A stretch of DNA of 64,000 nt, from the NCBI RefSeq assembly GCF_003429665.1, contig NZ_QUWK01000011.1, forward strand, positions 36,246 to 100,245, in the 5' to 3' direction. Below, piece by piece: positions 25,312 through 35,034 of this stretch; the first letter of the stretch is position 1, and every line of letters begins with the position of its first letter. The DNA comes from Sphaerochaeta halotolerans (GTDB lineage: Bacteria; Spirochaetota; Spirochaetia; Sphaerochaetales; Sphaerochaetaceae). Made by a program: the position numbers and the translations under genes. The notes beneath the pieces were generated by a model. That model made no database searches, was not told the origin of the DNA, and worked only from the letters and a program-made list of their open reading frames with translations.

Positions 25312-26457
25312 ATGGACACAAGCTTTCTTCTTCTCGAGGATGGAACAGTATTCACCGCAGTAGGATTTGGATTGCCTGCGCCTTTGCTTGGTAGAGAGGC
25401 GCCCATGGCTGAAGTGGTCTTCAACACCAGTATGTGTGGATACCAAGAGATTGTCACCGATCCTTCGTACCATGGGCAGATGGTGGTCATGACCTACCCC
25501 CACATAGGCAACTATGGGTGTGAAGCCTCCTTTGAGGAGCATCTGGATCTACCCAATCCCATTAGCTGTACAGCACTGATAGTTCATTCTGTATACACAG
25601 GCCCTCTTCCTCCAAAGAGGGTCTCTTTACATGATTATTTGCTCACACACAAGGTAGTGGGCTTGAGTGGCGTAGACACCCGTGCATTAACCATCCATAT
25701 ACGAAACAAGGGAGCCCAGAAAGCAATCATATTCAGGACTGAAGGCAAGTCGCTTTCACGTTCAGAACATAAACATGCGCTCTCCCTGGTGAGGGATTAT
25801 CCCTCGGTCAGTGAGATCGATCTCATAGAAGGGGTGAGCACCAAGCAGGTCATCAAGGATCCTTGGGAGGGAGCACCCAAGGAGGCATCCCTACGATTCG
25901 CTGTTGTAGACTTCGGGATAAAGCGCTCAATCATTACCGAACTCTATCGTCGTGGGGTGGCAGTCACTCTCTTTCCTCCTACGGTAGACTCTTATGACAT
26001 CCTCCACTCTGGATGTAATGCAATGCTGCTGTCCAACGGTCCGGGAGATCCTGAACGATTGCAAGACGCTGTCTCGATGACCAGGCAGGTCATTGGGGCA
26101 GGGCTGCCTGTCTTTGGAATCTGCCTCGGTCATCAGTTGATCACCTGGGCACTGGGGGGAACCACAAAGAAAATGAAATATGGGCACCACGGGGGGAATC
26201 ATCCGGTAGTGGATACCCAAAGTGGCACATGCTTCGTCACCAGCCAGAACCATAGTTACGCCAGTGAGATTGAAACACTTCCGCCCTCTGCAACAGTGTG
26301 GTTCAAAAATGCAAATGACAACTCCATCGAAGGACTGTTCTGCACAGACAAGCGAGTCAGCTGCGTCCAGTTTCACCCAGAAGCATCTCCAGGCCCCCAT
26401 GATGCAACCTGGATTTTCGATTCATTCATCCTGGCAGCCAAGGAGGCAAGAGCATGA
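25312..26457 (+). CDS. carA: Carbamoyl-phosphate synthase small (glutaminase) subunit
   Basis: A 381-residue protein. The N-terminal CPSase_sm domain (FNTSMCGYQEIVTDPSY, then YGCEASFEE) is followed by a class I glutamine amidotransferase domain. The nucleophile Cys271 lies in FGICLGHQ and His355/Glu357 in QFHPEASPGPHD. It supplies ammonia to CarB for arginine and pyrimidine synthesis. The stop overlaps the carB start by 4 bp. Confidence 0.97.
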   Translation: MDTSFLLLEDGTVFTAVGFGLPAPLLGREAPMAEVVFNTSMCGYQEIVTDPSYHGQMVVMTYPHIGNYGCEASFEEHLDLPNPISCTALIVHSVYTGPLPPKRVSLHDYLLTHKVVGLSGVDTRALTIHIRNKGAQKAIIFRTEGKSLSRSEHKHALSLVRDYPSVSEIDLIEGVSTKQVIKDPWEGAPKEASLRFAVVDFGIKRSIITELYRRGVAVTLFPPTVDSYDILHSGCNAMLLSNGPGDPERLQDAVSMTRQVIGAGLPVFGICLGHQLITWALGGTTKKMKYGHHGGNHPVVDTQSGTCFVTSQNHSYASEIETLPPSATVWFKNANDNSIEGLFCTDKRVSCVQFHPEASPGPHDATWIFDSFILAAKEARA

Positions 26458-29400
26458 GTGCAAGACGTGATATCAAACGGATTCTGGTAATCGGCAGCGG
26501 TCCTATTGTCATCGGGCAAGCCTGCGAGTTCGATTATAGCGGGACCCAAGCGGTAAAGGCCTTGAAAGAGGAAGGGTATGAGGTCATTTTACTCAATCCT
26601 AATCCTGCAACCGTAATGACTACCCTTGGCATGGCTGACCATATCTACCTTGACCCACTGAGAACCGAGTATGTTGAGCAAATATTCCAGAGGGAGCGCC
26701 CTGATGCAATCCTGACTACCATGGGAGGACAAAGTGGGCTCAACCTGGCACTCGAACTCGATGAGTCTGGGTTGCTAGCCCAGTATGGGGTCGAGGTCAT
26801 TGGATCATCCATAGCATCCATCAAGCTAGCTGAAGACCGCGGAGCTTTCAAAAAAGTCATCAACCAGTTGGGGTTGGAAAGCGCAAAGAGCTCCATCGCC
26901 CACAACATCGATGAGGGTATGGAACTGCTTGCAGACCTACCCTTTCCTCTCATCATCCGCCCCTCCTATACGCTGGGCGGCATGGGAGGATCCATTGCCT
27001 ACAACAAGGAAGAATACCCGTCATTACTTGAACATGCCCTGGAAACCAGCCCCACCCATGAGGTTCTCGTTGAAGAGTCTCTCATCGGTTGGAAGGAGTT
27101 CGAAATGGAGGTAATGCGTGACAAACAGGACAATGCAATCATTGTCTGTTCCATCGAGAACGTTGACCCAATGGGAGTACATACTGGGGATAGTATTACC
27201 ATTGCCCCGATTCAAACCCTTGATGAGAAAAGCTACCAGAAGATGAGGGACGCATCAATTGCAATTCTGCGGGCGATCGGGGTCGACTGTGGGGGAAGCA
27301 ACGTCCAATTCGCTGTACACCCGGAAACCGGAAGGATGGTTGTCATAGAGATGAACCCCCGGGTCTCCCGCTCCTCAGCCCTTGCCAGCAAGGCAACTGG
27401 ATTTCCTATTGCCCGTTGTTCTGCAAAGTTGGCAGTCGGATATACCCTTGATGAAGTGGTCAACGAGATAACCGGCCAATCGGTATCCTGTTTTGAGCCG
27501 GTACTTGACTACTGTGCGGTGAAGGTCCCTCGCTTCGAGCTGGAGAAATTCCCACTTCCCCTCTCTGCCTTGGGAACACAGATGCGTAGTATCGGGGAAG
27601 CGTTGGCCTTGGGGAGGACTGCCTTGGAAGCGTTGAACAAGGGAATCAGAAGCTCAGAGCGAAAGCTCGAGGGGCTGTGTGACCTCATTCGAGCAGGGCT
27701 TTATGATGCACAGGAGGTTGCAAGATTTCTTACAAGCGCACACCCCTTGCGCCTGGTTGCTGCATACACCACGCTTTGCAGGGAAGGTTTGGGTTCTCTC
27801 CCTCGAATCCAGGAGATCACAAAATTTGATCCTTGGTTTCTTGATCTCTTGGTGCAACAATTGTCCATTGAACAGGACGTAGCATTTCACTTGGATGCAG
27901 ATGTCCTGCTCAAGGCAAAACAAGCTGGAATGAGTGATGTCTATATTGCAATGCTGACCGGAAGGAACAGCGAGGACATCGAACGACTTCGTTATGCCTA
28001 TGAGATGCATCCAGTAACTCACCATGTCGATACCTGCAGTGGGGAATTTGATGCGCTCACCCCATATCTCTACACCACCTACGGTGAAACAGAGGAAGCA
28101 CTTCCCTTGGGGGAAGATGCTGTACTTATCCTTGCCAGCGGCCCCAACAGGATCGGACAGGGACTCGAGTTTGATACCTGTTGTACCCTTGCTTCCATGG
28201 CCTATCGAAAGCTGGGGCGAAAAACCATCATGGTGAACAGCAATCCAGAGACTGTCTCAACAGATTTCAACATCAGTGACCGACTCTACTTGCAAGGTCT
28301 CACCGCTGAAGAGGTAAAGGAGATTCTCCGTCACGAACAAACCCAACGGGTGGTGGTACAACTGGGAGGTCAGACCCCACTGAACCTTGCCCCGGCTCTC
28401 ACACGTGCAGGGGCCAAACTGGAAGGAACTGATCTAGAGGGACTCTTGGGTGCAGGAGACCGTGGGAAGTTCTCGGCCTTGGTAACACAGCTGGGGCTCA
28501 GGCAACCAAAGAACAAAGCAGTCACCAAGAAAGAGAATATTCTCACCACTGCACGAGAAATTGGCTTCCCGGTATTGATTCGACCTAGCCATGTACTGGG
28601 AGGACGGGGAATGTACATTGTGTATGACGAGGATGGACTTCTCTCCCTTGCCGATATTGAGGCGACAGTGGATGCTCCTGTATTGGTGGACCAGTTTCTG
28701 GAGGATGCCTTTGAGTATGATCTTGATGCGGTGTGTGATGGGGAGAGTCTGTATGTGGGGGGAATTCTCCAGCATATCGAAGCTGCAGGCATCCATAGTG
28801 GAGACTCTGCGGCAGTGTTCCCCCCATACAAGAGTACACCAGAGTTACTTGAAGAGATGCAGGATTGGGCACACAAGCTAGCACTTGCACTGCATGTAAA
28901 GGGATTGATGAACATCCAGTTCGCTGCCAAAGACGGGAAGCTCTACCTCATCGAGGTCAACCCACGTGCATCCCGTACAGTTCCCTTCATCTGCAAGACC
29001 AGTGCGGTCGACCTTATTGAGGCCGCGGTCCGTGTCTGGGAAGGAGAAACCTTGGTGAAGCAAGGGCTGGTACAAAGCGCTGGAGGGCGAGCCTTGGGCA
29101 CCTGCAAGGTTGGCTGGGCAGTGAAAGAAGCTGTATTCAGCTTCGATAGGTTCAGTAATGTGGACCCAGCACTTGGACCTGAGATGAGGTCGACCGGCGA
29201 GTCGATCGGACTGGGCAAAACCTTCGGGGAAGCCTTTGCAAAAAGTCAGATTAGCAGTGGTAACCGCCTTCCGGTCTCAGGAAAGGTGTTCATCAGTGTT
29301 AACAAAAAGGATCGCAAGACTATCCTTCCCGTCGTGAGGAAATTGGTCTCCCTCGGGTTCACGATTGCTGCAACACAAGGGACGGCAGCATTCCTCTTTG

Positions 29401-29663
29401 AGCAAGGCATCCTTGTTGAAGTGATGCAAAAAGTGCACGAAGGGCACCCGAACATCACTGATTATCTGCAGAAAAAGCAGGTTGCTCTTGTGATAAACAC
29501 CCCGATGGGACTCCACGCACACATAAGTGATGATGAGATACGAAGTATTGCCATGCGCATGAAAATCCCCTACACCACTACCACAAGTGCTGCCGTGGCA
29601 GCGGTTGAGGCGGTTGAATACCTGCAGAAAAAACAGGTTGTTGTCCGTGAGCTAACGTCCTAG
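26454..29663 (+). CDS. carB: Carbamoyl-phosphate synthase large subunit
   Basis: A 1069-residue protein with the duplicated ATP-grasp layout. The first half starts ILVIGSGPIVIGQACEFDYS with MNPRVSRSSALASKATG near residue 300. The second half has ILASGPNRIGQGLEFD and IEVNPRASRTVPF. A C-terminal MGS-like allosteric domain (from about residue 935, FISVNKKDRKTILPVVRKL) is present. Length and motif order are standard. Translationally coupled to carA. Confidence 0.98.
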   Translation: MSARRDIKRILVIGSGPIVIGQACEFDYSGTQAVKALKEEGYEVILLNPNPATVMTTLGMADHIYLDPLRTEYVEQIFQRERPDAILTTMGGQSGLNLALELDESGLLAQYGVEVIGSSIASIKLAEDRGAFKKVINQLGLESAKSSIAHNIDEGMELLADLPFPLIIRPSYTLGGMGGSIAYNKEEYPSLLEHALETSPTHEVLVEESLIGWKEFEMEVMRDKQDNAIIVCSIENVDPMGVHTGDSITIAPIQTLDEKSYQKMRDASIAILRAIGVDCGGSNVQFAVHPETGRMVVIEMNPRVSRSSALASKATGFPIARCSAKLAVGYTLDEVVNEITGQSVSCFEPVLDYCAVKVPRFELEKFPLPLSALGTQMRSIGEALALGRTALEALNKGIRSSERKLEGLCDLIRAGLYDAQEVARFLTSAHPLRLVAAYTTLCREGLGSLPRIQEITKFDPWFLDLLVQQLSIEQDVAFHLDADVLLKAKQAGMSDVYIAMLTGRNSEDIERLRYAYEMHPVTHHVDTCSGEFDALTPYLYTTYGETEEALPLGEDAVLILASGPNRIGQGLEFDTCCTLASMAYRKLGRKTIMVNSNPETVSTDFNISDRLYLQGLTAEEVKEILRHEQTQRVVVQLGGQTPLNLAPALTRAGAKLEGTDLEGLLGAGDRGKFSALVTQLGLRQPKNKAVTKKENILTTAREIGFPVLIRPSHVLGGRGMYIVYDEDGLLSLADIEATVDAPVLVDQFLEDAFEYDLDAVCDGESLYVGGILQHIEAAGIHSGDSAAVFPPYKSTPELLEEMQDWAHKLALALHVKGLMNIQFAAKDGKLYLIEVNPRASRTVPFICKTSAVDLIEAAVRVWEGETLVKQGLVQSAGGRALGTCKVGWAVKEAVFSFDRFSNVDPALGPEMRSTGESIGLGKTFGEAFAKSQISSGNRLPVSGKVFISVNKKDRKTILPVVRKLVSLGFTIAATQGTAAFLFEQGILVEVMQKVHEGHPNITDYLQKKQVALVINTPMGLHAHISDDEIRSIAMRMKIPYTTTTSAAVAAVEAVEYLQKKQVVVRELTS

Positions 29664-29735
29664 AGGCAATTGCCTTTTGGACTTCTATCGTATAGTATGG
29701 GAATACTTTCTTAAGGAGACCAAAAGGGACCGACT

Positions 29736-31532
29736 ATGGCAGAAGAAGTATTTTCCCAACGAACGACTACCTGTGGATCACTGACCAAAGCTGACAATGG
29801 AGCTACGGTGGTTCTCAACGGCTGGGTACACCGTGACCGAAATCATGGTGCCCTGCACTTCATCAACCTCCGTGACCGCTATGGGATTACCCAGGTGGTG
29901 GTGGATGATGATGCCAGCAAAGAACTTCAGGCAGTTGCCAACGAGTTGCACCTGGAGTACTGCATTGCAGTAACAGGTGTGGTACGCCTTAGACCCGATT
30001 CAATGGTCAATCCGGCGATGGTAACCGGAGAGGTAGAAGTAAAAGCTGAAAAGATTGAGATTCTCAGCAAGTGTGCCCCACTTCCATTCCAAATTGATGA
30101 TGGGAATGAACCGAGGGAAGACCTCAGGCTCAAATACCGCTACCTTGACCTTCGCACCCAGGGCATGCAAAAGAGGATGAAACTTCGTCATGACTTTATC
30201 TTTGCCTGCCGAAAGTTTCTTACCAGTCGCGACTTCTACGAGATAGAAACCCCTACCATGATCAAGAGCACCCCTGAAGGAGCTCGTGACTTCCTTGTTC
30301 CCAGCAGGCTCTACCCGGGCAAGTTCTATGCACTTCCCCAAAGCCCACAGCTCTTCAAGCAGATCCTGATGGTCGGAGGAATGGATAAGTACTTTCAGAT
30401 TGCCCGTTGTTACCGTGATGAGGATGCCAGAGGCGACCGACAGTTGGAGTTCACTCAGCTTGACCTCGAAATGAGTTTTGTCAAACGTGACGATGTTCTC
30501 TCTCTCATGGAGGATCTCTTCGGTTCCGTATTCAAGGAGGTTATGGATTATGACCTACCTGCACGATTTAGAAGACTTAGTTACCAGGATGCACTGAATA
30601 CCTATGGTTGCGATAAACCAGATCTTCGCTTTGACCTTCCTCTCTCAGATGTCAACGAAATTGCCCAGAAGAGTAGTTTTGCCACCTTCAAGGATATTGT
30701 TTCCCAGGGTGGGTATGTAAAGGCAATCTGTGCTCCGAAGAGCGAGACTGTTGACTTCTCAAGGAAGTACATCACCAGCCTTGAGGATGCCGCAAAGATT
30801 TACGGTGCGCAGGGATTGGCGTGGATCAAGGTGGGAGAGAACGCTACCTTCTCCGGCGGTGTGAGCAAGTTCTTCGCTGGGCTTGAAGATGAACTTGCTA
30901 CCAAGATGGATGCAAAGGAAGGGGACATGATCCTCTTTGTAGCCCATCAGGACTGGAAGCAATGTTGTGCCAGCCTCAGTGCGGTTCGAACCAAATTGGG
31001 AAAGGATCTGAACCTAATCAGGAAGAGTTTTGAGTTTTGCTGGATTGTTGATTTCCCCCTCTTTGAGTACAATGAGGATGAAGGGCACTGGGAAGCTGCA
31101 CACCATATGTTCAGTATGCCGCAGGCAGAGTATCTCGATTCGCTCGAGTCTGATCCCGGAAGCGTAAAGGGTGACCTGTATGACTTAGTCCTCAATGGGT
31201 ATGAGGTGGCAAGTGGTTCCATCCGTATCCATGATGTAGAGCTCCAGAAACGTATTTTCCGTATCTGTAATTTTGATGACGAGACTGCGGAAGAGCGCTT
31301 CGGATTCCTGCTCAACGCCTTCAGATATGGAGCTCCACCTCATGGAGGTATTGCCCCAGGAGTCGATAGAATGGTCATGATCATGGCCGAGCAGAGTTCG
31401 ATTCATGAGGTTATTGCTTTCCCGAAAAATACTGCAGGGATATCCCCAATGGATGACTCACCTTCAGTAGTTGACGAGAAACAACTTGAAGACTTACACT
31501 TGATCATAAAATATCCTGAGTCTAAGACTTGA
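29736..31532 (+). CDS. aspS: Aspartyl-tRNA synthetase
   Basis: A 598-residue class II synthetase. An N-terminal OB anticodon-binding domain (VVLNGWVHRDRNHGALHFIN) is followed by catalytic motif 2 (FQIARCYRDEDARGDRQLEF) near residue 220. A bacterial GAD insertion follows, and motif 3 (GGIAPGVDRMVMIM) lies near residue 535. Length is typical of bacterial AspRS. ATG 29736 lies 19 bp downstream of TTAAGGAGA; AAAGGGA is nearer. A terminator follows the gene. Whether it is discriminating or also charges tRNA-Asn was not determined. Confidence 0.97.
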   Translation: MAEEVFSQRTTTCGSLTKADNGATVVLNGWVHRDRNHGALHFINLRDRYGITQVVVDDDASKELQAVANELHLEYCIAVTGVVRLRPDSMVNPAMVTGEVEVKAEKIEILSKCAPLPFQIDDGNEPREDLRLKYRYLDLRTQGMQKRMKLRHDFIFACRKFLTSRDFYEIETPTMIKSTPEGARDFLVPSRLYPGKFYALPQSPQLFKQILMVGGMDKYFQIARCYRDEDARGDRQLEFTQLDLEMSFVKRDDVLSLMEDLFGSVFKEVMDYDLPARFRRLSYQDALNTYGCDKPDLRFDLPLSDVNEIAQKSSFATFKDIVSQGGYVKAICAPKSETVDFSRKYITSLEDAAKIYGAQGLAWIKVGENATFSGGVSKFFAGLEDELATKMDAKEGDMILFVAHQDWKQCCASLSAVRTKLGKDLNLIRKSFEFCWIVDFPLFEYNEDEGHWEAAHHMFSMPQAEYLDSLESDPGSVKGDLYDLVLNGYEVASGSIRIHDVELQKRIFRICNFDDETAEERFGFLLNAFRYGAPPHGGIAPGVDRMVMIMAEQSSIHEVIAFPKNTAGISPMDDSPSVVDEKQLEDLHLIIKYPESKT

Positions 31533-31538
31533 CAGAGA

Positions 31539-31564
31539 GCCCCGGACAACCGGGGCCTTTTCTT
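31539..31564 (+). terminator. Rho-independent terminator after aspS
   Basis: GCCCCGG and CCGGGGC form a 7-bp stem with an ACAA loop, followed by CTTTTCTT. Confidence 0.85.
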
Positions 31565-31597
31565 ACCAAGGAGGAGCACCGAACGAAGGTGTGAATT

Positions 31598-32485
31598 TTG
31601 GACATGAAAAAAAACTTGGCATTGAAAATTTCCTATCTCAACATATTCAGCAATATCGTTCTCGCCATAAGCAAGACAACGATTGGCTTCGTTGCGCACT
31701 CTTCAGCTCTGCTCAATGATGGAATCAACAACGCAGGTGATGTGGTAAGTTCCATCATCGCCATGATTGGTATCTCCGCTGCATCCAAGGAATCTGATGA
31801 GGATCATCAGTATGGACACGAGCGGCTGGAATCAGTTGCTGCAATTCTTCTTTCCGGTATCATCATGGTCGTGGGATTCGGCCTCTTGGTCGATGGAATC
31901 TCAACCATTATCACTGGTAGCTACCAGGACAAGCCACAGCCTGGCTTTCTTGCTGTGGTCGCGGCCATTGTTTCCATCATCATCAAGCAAGGAATGTTCC
32001 TGTATACCCGCTGGGCCGGAAAAAAGACTAACTCCTCTGCCTTGATGGCCTCTGCATGGGACTCCCAGAGTGATGTACTGGCAACCACCGGTGGCTTGAT
32101 CGGAATCATTGCTTCAAGGATAGGGTATCCCATAGCTGATTCCGTTGCAGCAATCATCATCTCCCTCTTCATCATCCGAGTCGGAATTGAAATATTCCGC
32201 GATGGCACCTACAAGATGGTCGACCACGCCTGCCCTGAAAAAACAGTGGAAGAAATCCGCCTCATCATTCTCGACCAGGAAGGAGTAGAGGGAATCGATT
32301 TGTTGAGAACCCGCACATTTGGTTCACGAGCCTATGTGGATGTTGAAATCTCAGCTGAAGGTTCCCAAAGCCTCGTTGATGCTCACTGTATTGCTGAACG
32401 AGTCCACCACGCCATAGAAACCAGTTTCCCACAAGTCAAACACTGCATGGTGCATGTGAACCCACACAAGACTAAAAAGCAGTGA
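31598..32485 (+). CDS. Cation diffusion facilitator family metal exporter
   Basis: A 295-residue protein with about six transmembrane helices. SSALLNDGINNAGDVVSS in TM2 and SAWDSQSDVLATTGG in TM5 carry the family metal-site aspartates. A cytoplasmic C-terminal domain follows (TFGSRAYVDVEISAEGSQSL, then HCMVHVNPH). Members export Zn, Fe, Mn or Cd; metal choice cannot be read. TTG 31598 is used because GAAGG lies 8 bp before it; ATG 31604 is the alternative. Confidence 0.9.
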   Translation: MDMKKNLALKISYLNIFSNIVLAISKTTIGFVAHSSALLNDGINNAGDVVSSIIAMIGISAASKESDEDHQYGHERLESVAAILLSGIIMVVGFGLLVDGISTIITGSYQDKPQPGFLAVVAAIVSIIIKQGMFLYTRWAGKKTNSSALMASAWDSQSDVLATTGGLIGIIASRIGYPIADSVAAIIISLFIIRVGIEIFRDGTYKMVDHACPEKTVEEIRLIILDQEGVEGIDLLRTRTFGSRAYVDVEISAEGSQSLVDAHCIAERVHHAIETSFPQVKHCMVHVNPHKTKKQ

Positions 32486-32552
32486 CACAAAGGATCCCCA
32501 TCCTAGAAAAATCATTCTGTATGGGCTATGATATTGCAATAGGAGATATCTC

Positions 32553-32939
32553 ATGGGTGAGAAAAAACATGTTCGTGCAGATTTTGTACCTGGCCACTCC
32601 CAGTTCGTTACAGACAAGGGTTCCAGCTTTGAAATTGGCCCTTCCAGTACACCCTACGATTACCTGTTGGGTGCTCTGAGTGGATGCCTTTTCAAAACAT
32701 TCGAAGAACTTGCTGAAAAAATGCGAATCCGTTGGGAACATATCAGCTTCGAGATTAATGGCGAGAAGCGTGAAGAAAGCCCTACCACACTCAAGTCATT
32801 GCACATCACGGTACAGGCAAGTGGAGTGGACAACCAAAAGAAATTTCTGAAAGCCTTTGAGACTGCCACCCGGTACTGCTCCATATATCAGACCATTTCA
32901 CATGTGAGTGAGATGGATTACTCAGTGGACTTCCTGTAG
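32553..32939 (+). CDS. OsmC/Ohr family protein
   Basis: A 128-residue protein with two reactive cysteines in typical places: LLGALSGCLFKTFEELA near residue 46 and FETATRYCSIYQTISH near residue 110. The family reduces organic hydroperoxides or serves related stress roles. ATG 32553 follows TAGGAGA. It is probably monocistronic or linked to the downstream hypothetical gene. Confidence 0.88.
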   Translation: MGEKKHVRADFVPGHSQFVTDKGSSFEIGPSSTPYDYLLGALSGCLFKTFEELAEKMRIRWEHISFEINGEKREESPTTLKSLHITVQASGVDNQKKFLKAFETATRYCSIYQTISHVSEMDYSVDFL

Positions 32940-32943
32940 TACC

Positions 32944-33531
32944 ATGGGAAACAATGCGCGATATACCAATATTCTTCTCTTTGAAGCGTTCGAAACTGCC
33001 TTGCGGCAACTTCTTGTTGAAGATGAGGTGGTGTTGTCCTGGCCGAAGGCAAAGACGAGTCTTGCCCACTGCCTGGCATCCCAATTGCAACTGAGCCTAC
33101 GGAAGGTACTCAGCCTTTCAGAAGACATCGCAAACCCTTATTTTTTCTCCCTTCCCGGCAACATCAAGGTAGATATCCAGAGGCACGGGCTTGATGTGCT
33201 TGTCCATGACCGAAAGGGTACCAAACTTCTGGGAATCATCCTTGGTAATGAGTATCTGACAAAGGTTCAGCAAAACCATCTCCTACAGGCCCAAGCTGAA
33301 GGATGCCAACTTGTCCTGGGTACTTCATTCCTCCCCCAGCGAGAGTACATTTTGCTCTATAGCCCAAAACAGGAGAGCTTGGAGTACTACCATTTCAACA
33401 AGGCAGACGGTACCACAACTCATCTTAAACAGAAGGATGTGGATGGAGAAAAAGATTCCTTGCAGCTGCTGTTGGGGATCAAGGAACGGAAAAAGAAACG
33501 TAGGAAACAGGTCAGTGAACGGGATCAATGA
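32944..33531 (+). CDS. Hypothetical protein, possible PD-(D/E)XK-like nuclease fold
   Basis: About 195 residues, not recognised. A central segment (NIKVDIQRHGLDVLVHDRKG, then LLGIILGNEYL and ILLYSP) alternates short beta strands with acidic residues. This is loosely like restriction-endonuclease-fold proteins, but that is speculation. The C-terminus is very basic (KERKKKRRKQ). It starts 4 bp after the OsmC stop without an obvious ribosome-binding site, and its 3' end overlaps the convergent DUF6062 gene by 20 bp. Confidence 0.6.
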   Translation: MGNNARYTNILLFEAFETALRQLLVEDEVVLSWPKAKTSLAHCLASQLQLSLRKVLSLSEDIANPYFFSLPGNIKVDIQRHGLDVLVHDRKGTKLLGIILGNEYLTKVQQNHLLQAQAEGCQLVLGTSFLPQREYILLYSPKQESLEYYHFNKADGTTTHLKQKDVDGEKDSLQLLLGIKERKKKRRKQVSERDQ

Positions 33532-34243
33532 CCCTGCTGCGTCCTGTCATTTTGTCCACTGTTCTTTTGTGGGCATCCTCACAGCCATGCCAAGGCTTAT
33601 CTGCATTTTCTGACTTATACTTCTGGGTCATCCAATGGACATCTTTTGCAATCCTATCGAGGGAGGCAACTTCAATCTTCGACAGCTCACGTACAAACTC
33701 TGGATACAACGATGAAGAGAGCGCTTTCTGTGCTGTTTCCAACAAGAGTGAGAAGTGGTGGAGGCAGAACCCCTTTCCTTGTGAGAGTGCCTCACGAAAT
33801 GCAGGGTCCTCCCCCCAGAGGTAACAGGTCGTATACAGGTAGCGCTGGAGTCGCTCTTCCATGGATGAGCACACAAGACACCCCTTCTCACGAGAATCCA
33901 TTACCGCATGAAAAGCTCCTACCGCTTTCTTTGCTTGCTTGGGGCTTTTCGCTGAAAGCAGTCCATTGATGGCAGCCTCACCTTTCTTTCTGCTTGTTTC
34001 GAGATAGGTGTCGCTCATCAGGGCAACACCCTGCGGTTTGTTGGCTGCAGTAAGCATACGCCAGTGCTTGGGACAGAATCCATGCTCATTCACCCGTACC
34101 CGGGTCTCTGGATTCATAACTGAGTTACCCAGATAAAAGTTGATAGCATCCTTCTGAGCCTCTGTCATCAACTCACAGATGAAGCACTCACTGTTATGCT
34201 GTACCCCGTCCCAGACAGGAATGGTCTCAAGTTCAAGCTTCAT
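33512..34243 (-). CDS. DUF6062 family protein
   Basis: A 243-residue protein of unknown function. Two Cys-X2-Cys motifs (SECFICELM near residue 20 and KGCLVCSSME near residue 123) each pair with a later C-x2-H-type segment (GFCPKHWRML and GFCLHHFSLLLE). It therefore looks like a duplicated metal-binding (zinc or iron) helical protein. The aldolase gene lies 4 bp upstream on the same strand. Confidence 0.8.
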   Translation of the reverse strand: MKLELETIPVWDGVQHNSECFICELMTEAQKDAINFYLGNSVMNPETRVRVNEHGFCPKHWRMLTAANKPQGVALMSDTYLETSRKKGEAAINGLLSAKSPKQAKKAVGAFHAVMDSREKGCLVCSSMEERLQRYLYTTCYLWGEDPAFREALSQGKGFCLHHFSLLLETAQKALSSSLYPEFVRELSKIEVASLDRIAKDVHWMTQKYKSENADKPWHGCEDAHKRTVDKMTGRSRVIDPVH

Positions 34244-34247
34244 AGTA

Positions 34248-34913
34248 TTATGACCCGTACTTCATCTGCATCAGCTGTTTCAGTCGTGGTTCAGGTAGCT
34301 CTCTCACCTCATACTCCCCACCACCCATCTGCTTCGTAATGACCGTCATTTGTGCTGCCCGCTCGAGCAATTCCATCTTATCGAAGGCTTCCAGCATTGT
34401 TCGTCCAAGGGCTACGGCACCATGGTTTTCCAAAAGGAGTACATCATGGTCAAAGGAACTGGCTGCAACCTGCTCAGCTAGGTCCACTGTGCCCATCAGG
34501 CGGTACTCGACATATGCGGGATCCTCAAGGATGAAGTAGGATTCTGCAATCAGATGGGTGTTTATGGCGCTCTTTCCATTCTTTGTGATTGCGGTGAACG
34601 CGGATGCACAGGTAGGATGGGCGTGCACAATCGCTTGGATGTCAGGACGTGCTATAAGAATCAACCGATGCATTTCAGTTTCGATGCTGAGACGTAGGTT
34701 CGGAGTCAGATTCTTTCCGTCCAAGGTCACCACAGCAATGTCATCAGGGGTAAGCAGTCCTTTGTCAAGGGCACTGGGTGTGATGCAAAAAAGATCCTTG
34801 CTGATCCTCATGCTAATATTGCCACCACTAGCGGTGGTGAGTTGTCGGTCATACAGGCGGGTCATGAACGAAGCTACCTGCCGGCGGTATTTTTCATATT
34901 TCTTGGTATCCAT
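34248..34913 (-). CDS. Class II aldolase/adducin family protein
   Basis: About 221 residues. The zinc-site motifs of L-fuculose-1-phosphate aldolase-type enzymes are present: TTASGGNISMR near residue 27, AIVHAHPTCASAFT near residue 90, and LLENHGAVALG near residue 153. A long in-frame extension upstream to 35258 overlaps proS antisense and is not coding. The sugar or sugar-phosphate substrate is unknown. It is transcribed with the DUF6062 gene and divergent from proS. Confidence 0.85.
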   Translation of the reverse strand: MDTKKYEKYRRQVASFMTRLYDRQLTTASGGNISMRISKDLFCITPSALDKGLLTPDDIAVVTLDGKNLTPNLRLSIETEMHRLILIARPDIQAIVHAHPTCASAFTAITKNGKSAINTHLIAESYFILEDPAYVEYRLMGTVDLAEQVAASSFDHDVLLLENHGAVALGRTMLEAFDKMELLERAAQMTVITKQMGGGEYEVRELPEPRLKQLMQMKYGS

Positions 34914-34971
34914 ACAGCGAGTATAGCATGACTGTCTGACTTGGGGAACGTAAAACCTTATTACTGATGCC

Positions 34972-35000
34972 TTGAGAAGGCAAGGAGCTTTTGCTACAAT
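34972..35000 (+). promoter_or_regulatory. proS promoter
   Basis: TTGAGA (34972-34977), a 17-bp spacer and TACAAT (34995-35000). The leader to ATG 35035 would be about 28 nt with AAGGAG in it, so there is no room for a T-box. Confidence 0.7.
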
Positions 35001-35034
35001 GGCCCCTGTTCGAATACTAAGGAGATGTATCACG

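Noticed and set aside
28370..28930. 186-codon minus-strand frame inside carB
   Set aside because: Antisense to conserved carB and of low-complexity composition (runs of Ser, Pro, Arg).
29664..29685. AGGCAATTGCCTTTT after carB as a terminator
   Set aside because: The palindrome leaves a stem of about 4 bp with no adequate loop; too weak to support.
29690..29735. Leaderless start for aspS from TATAGT near 29691
   Set aside because: A leader of about 35 nt with AAGGAG and AAAGGGA precedes ATG 29736, so initiation is conventional.
35001..35034. T-box leader for proS
   Set aside because: The leader after the promoter is only about 30 nt and has no specifier or antiterminator structure. No T-box was seen before aspS either.
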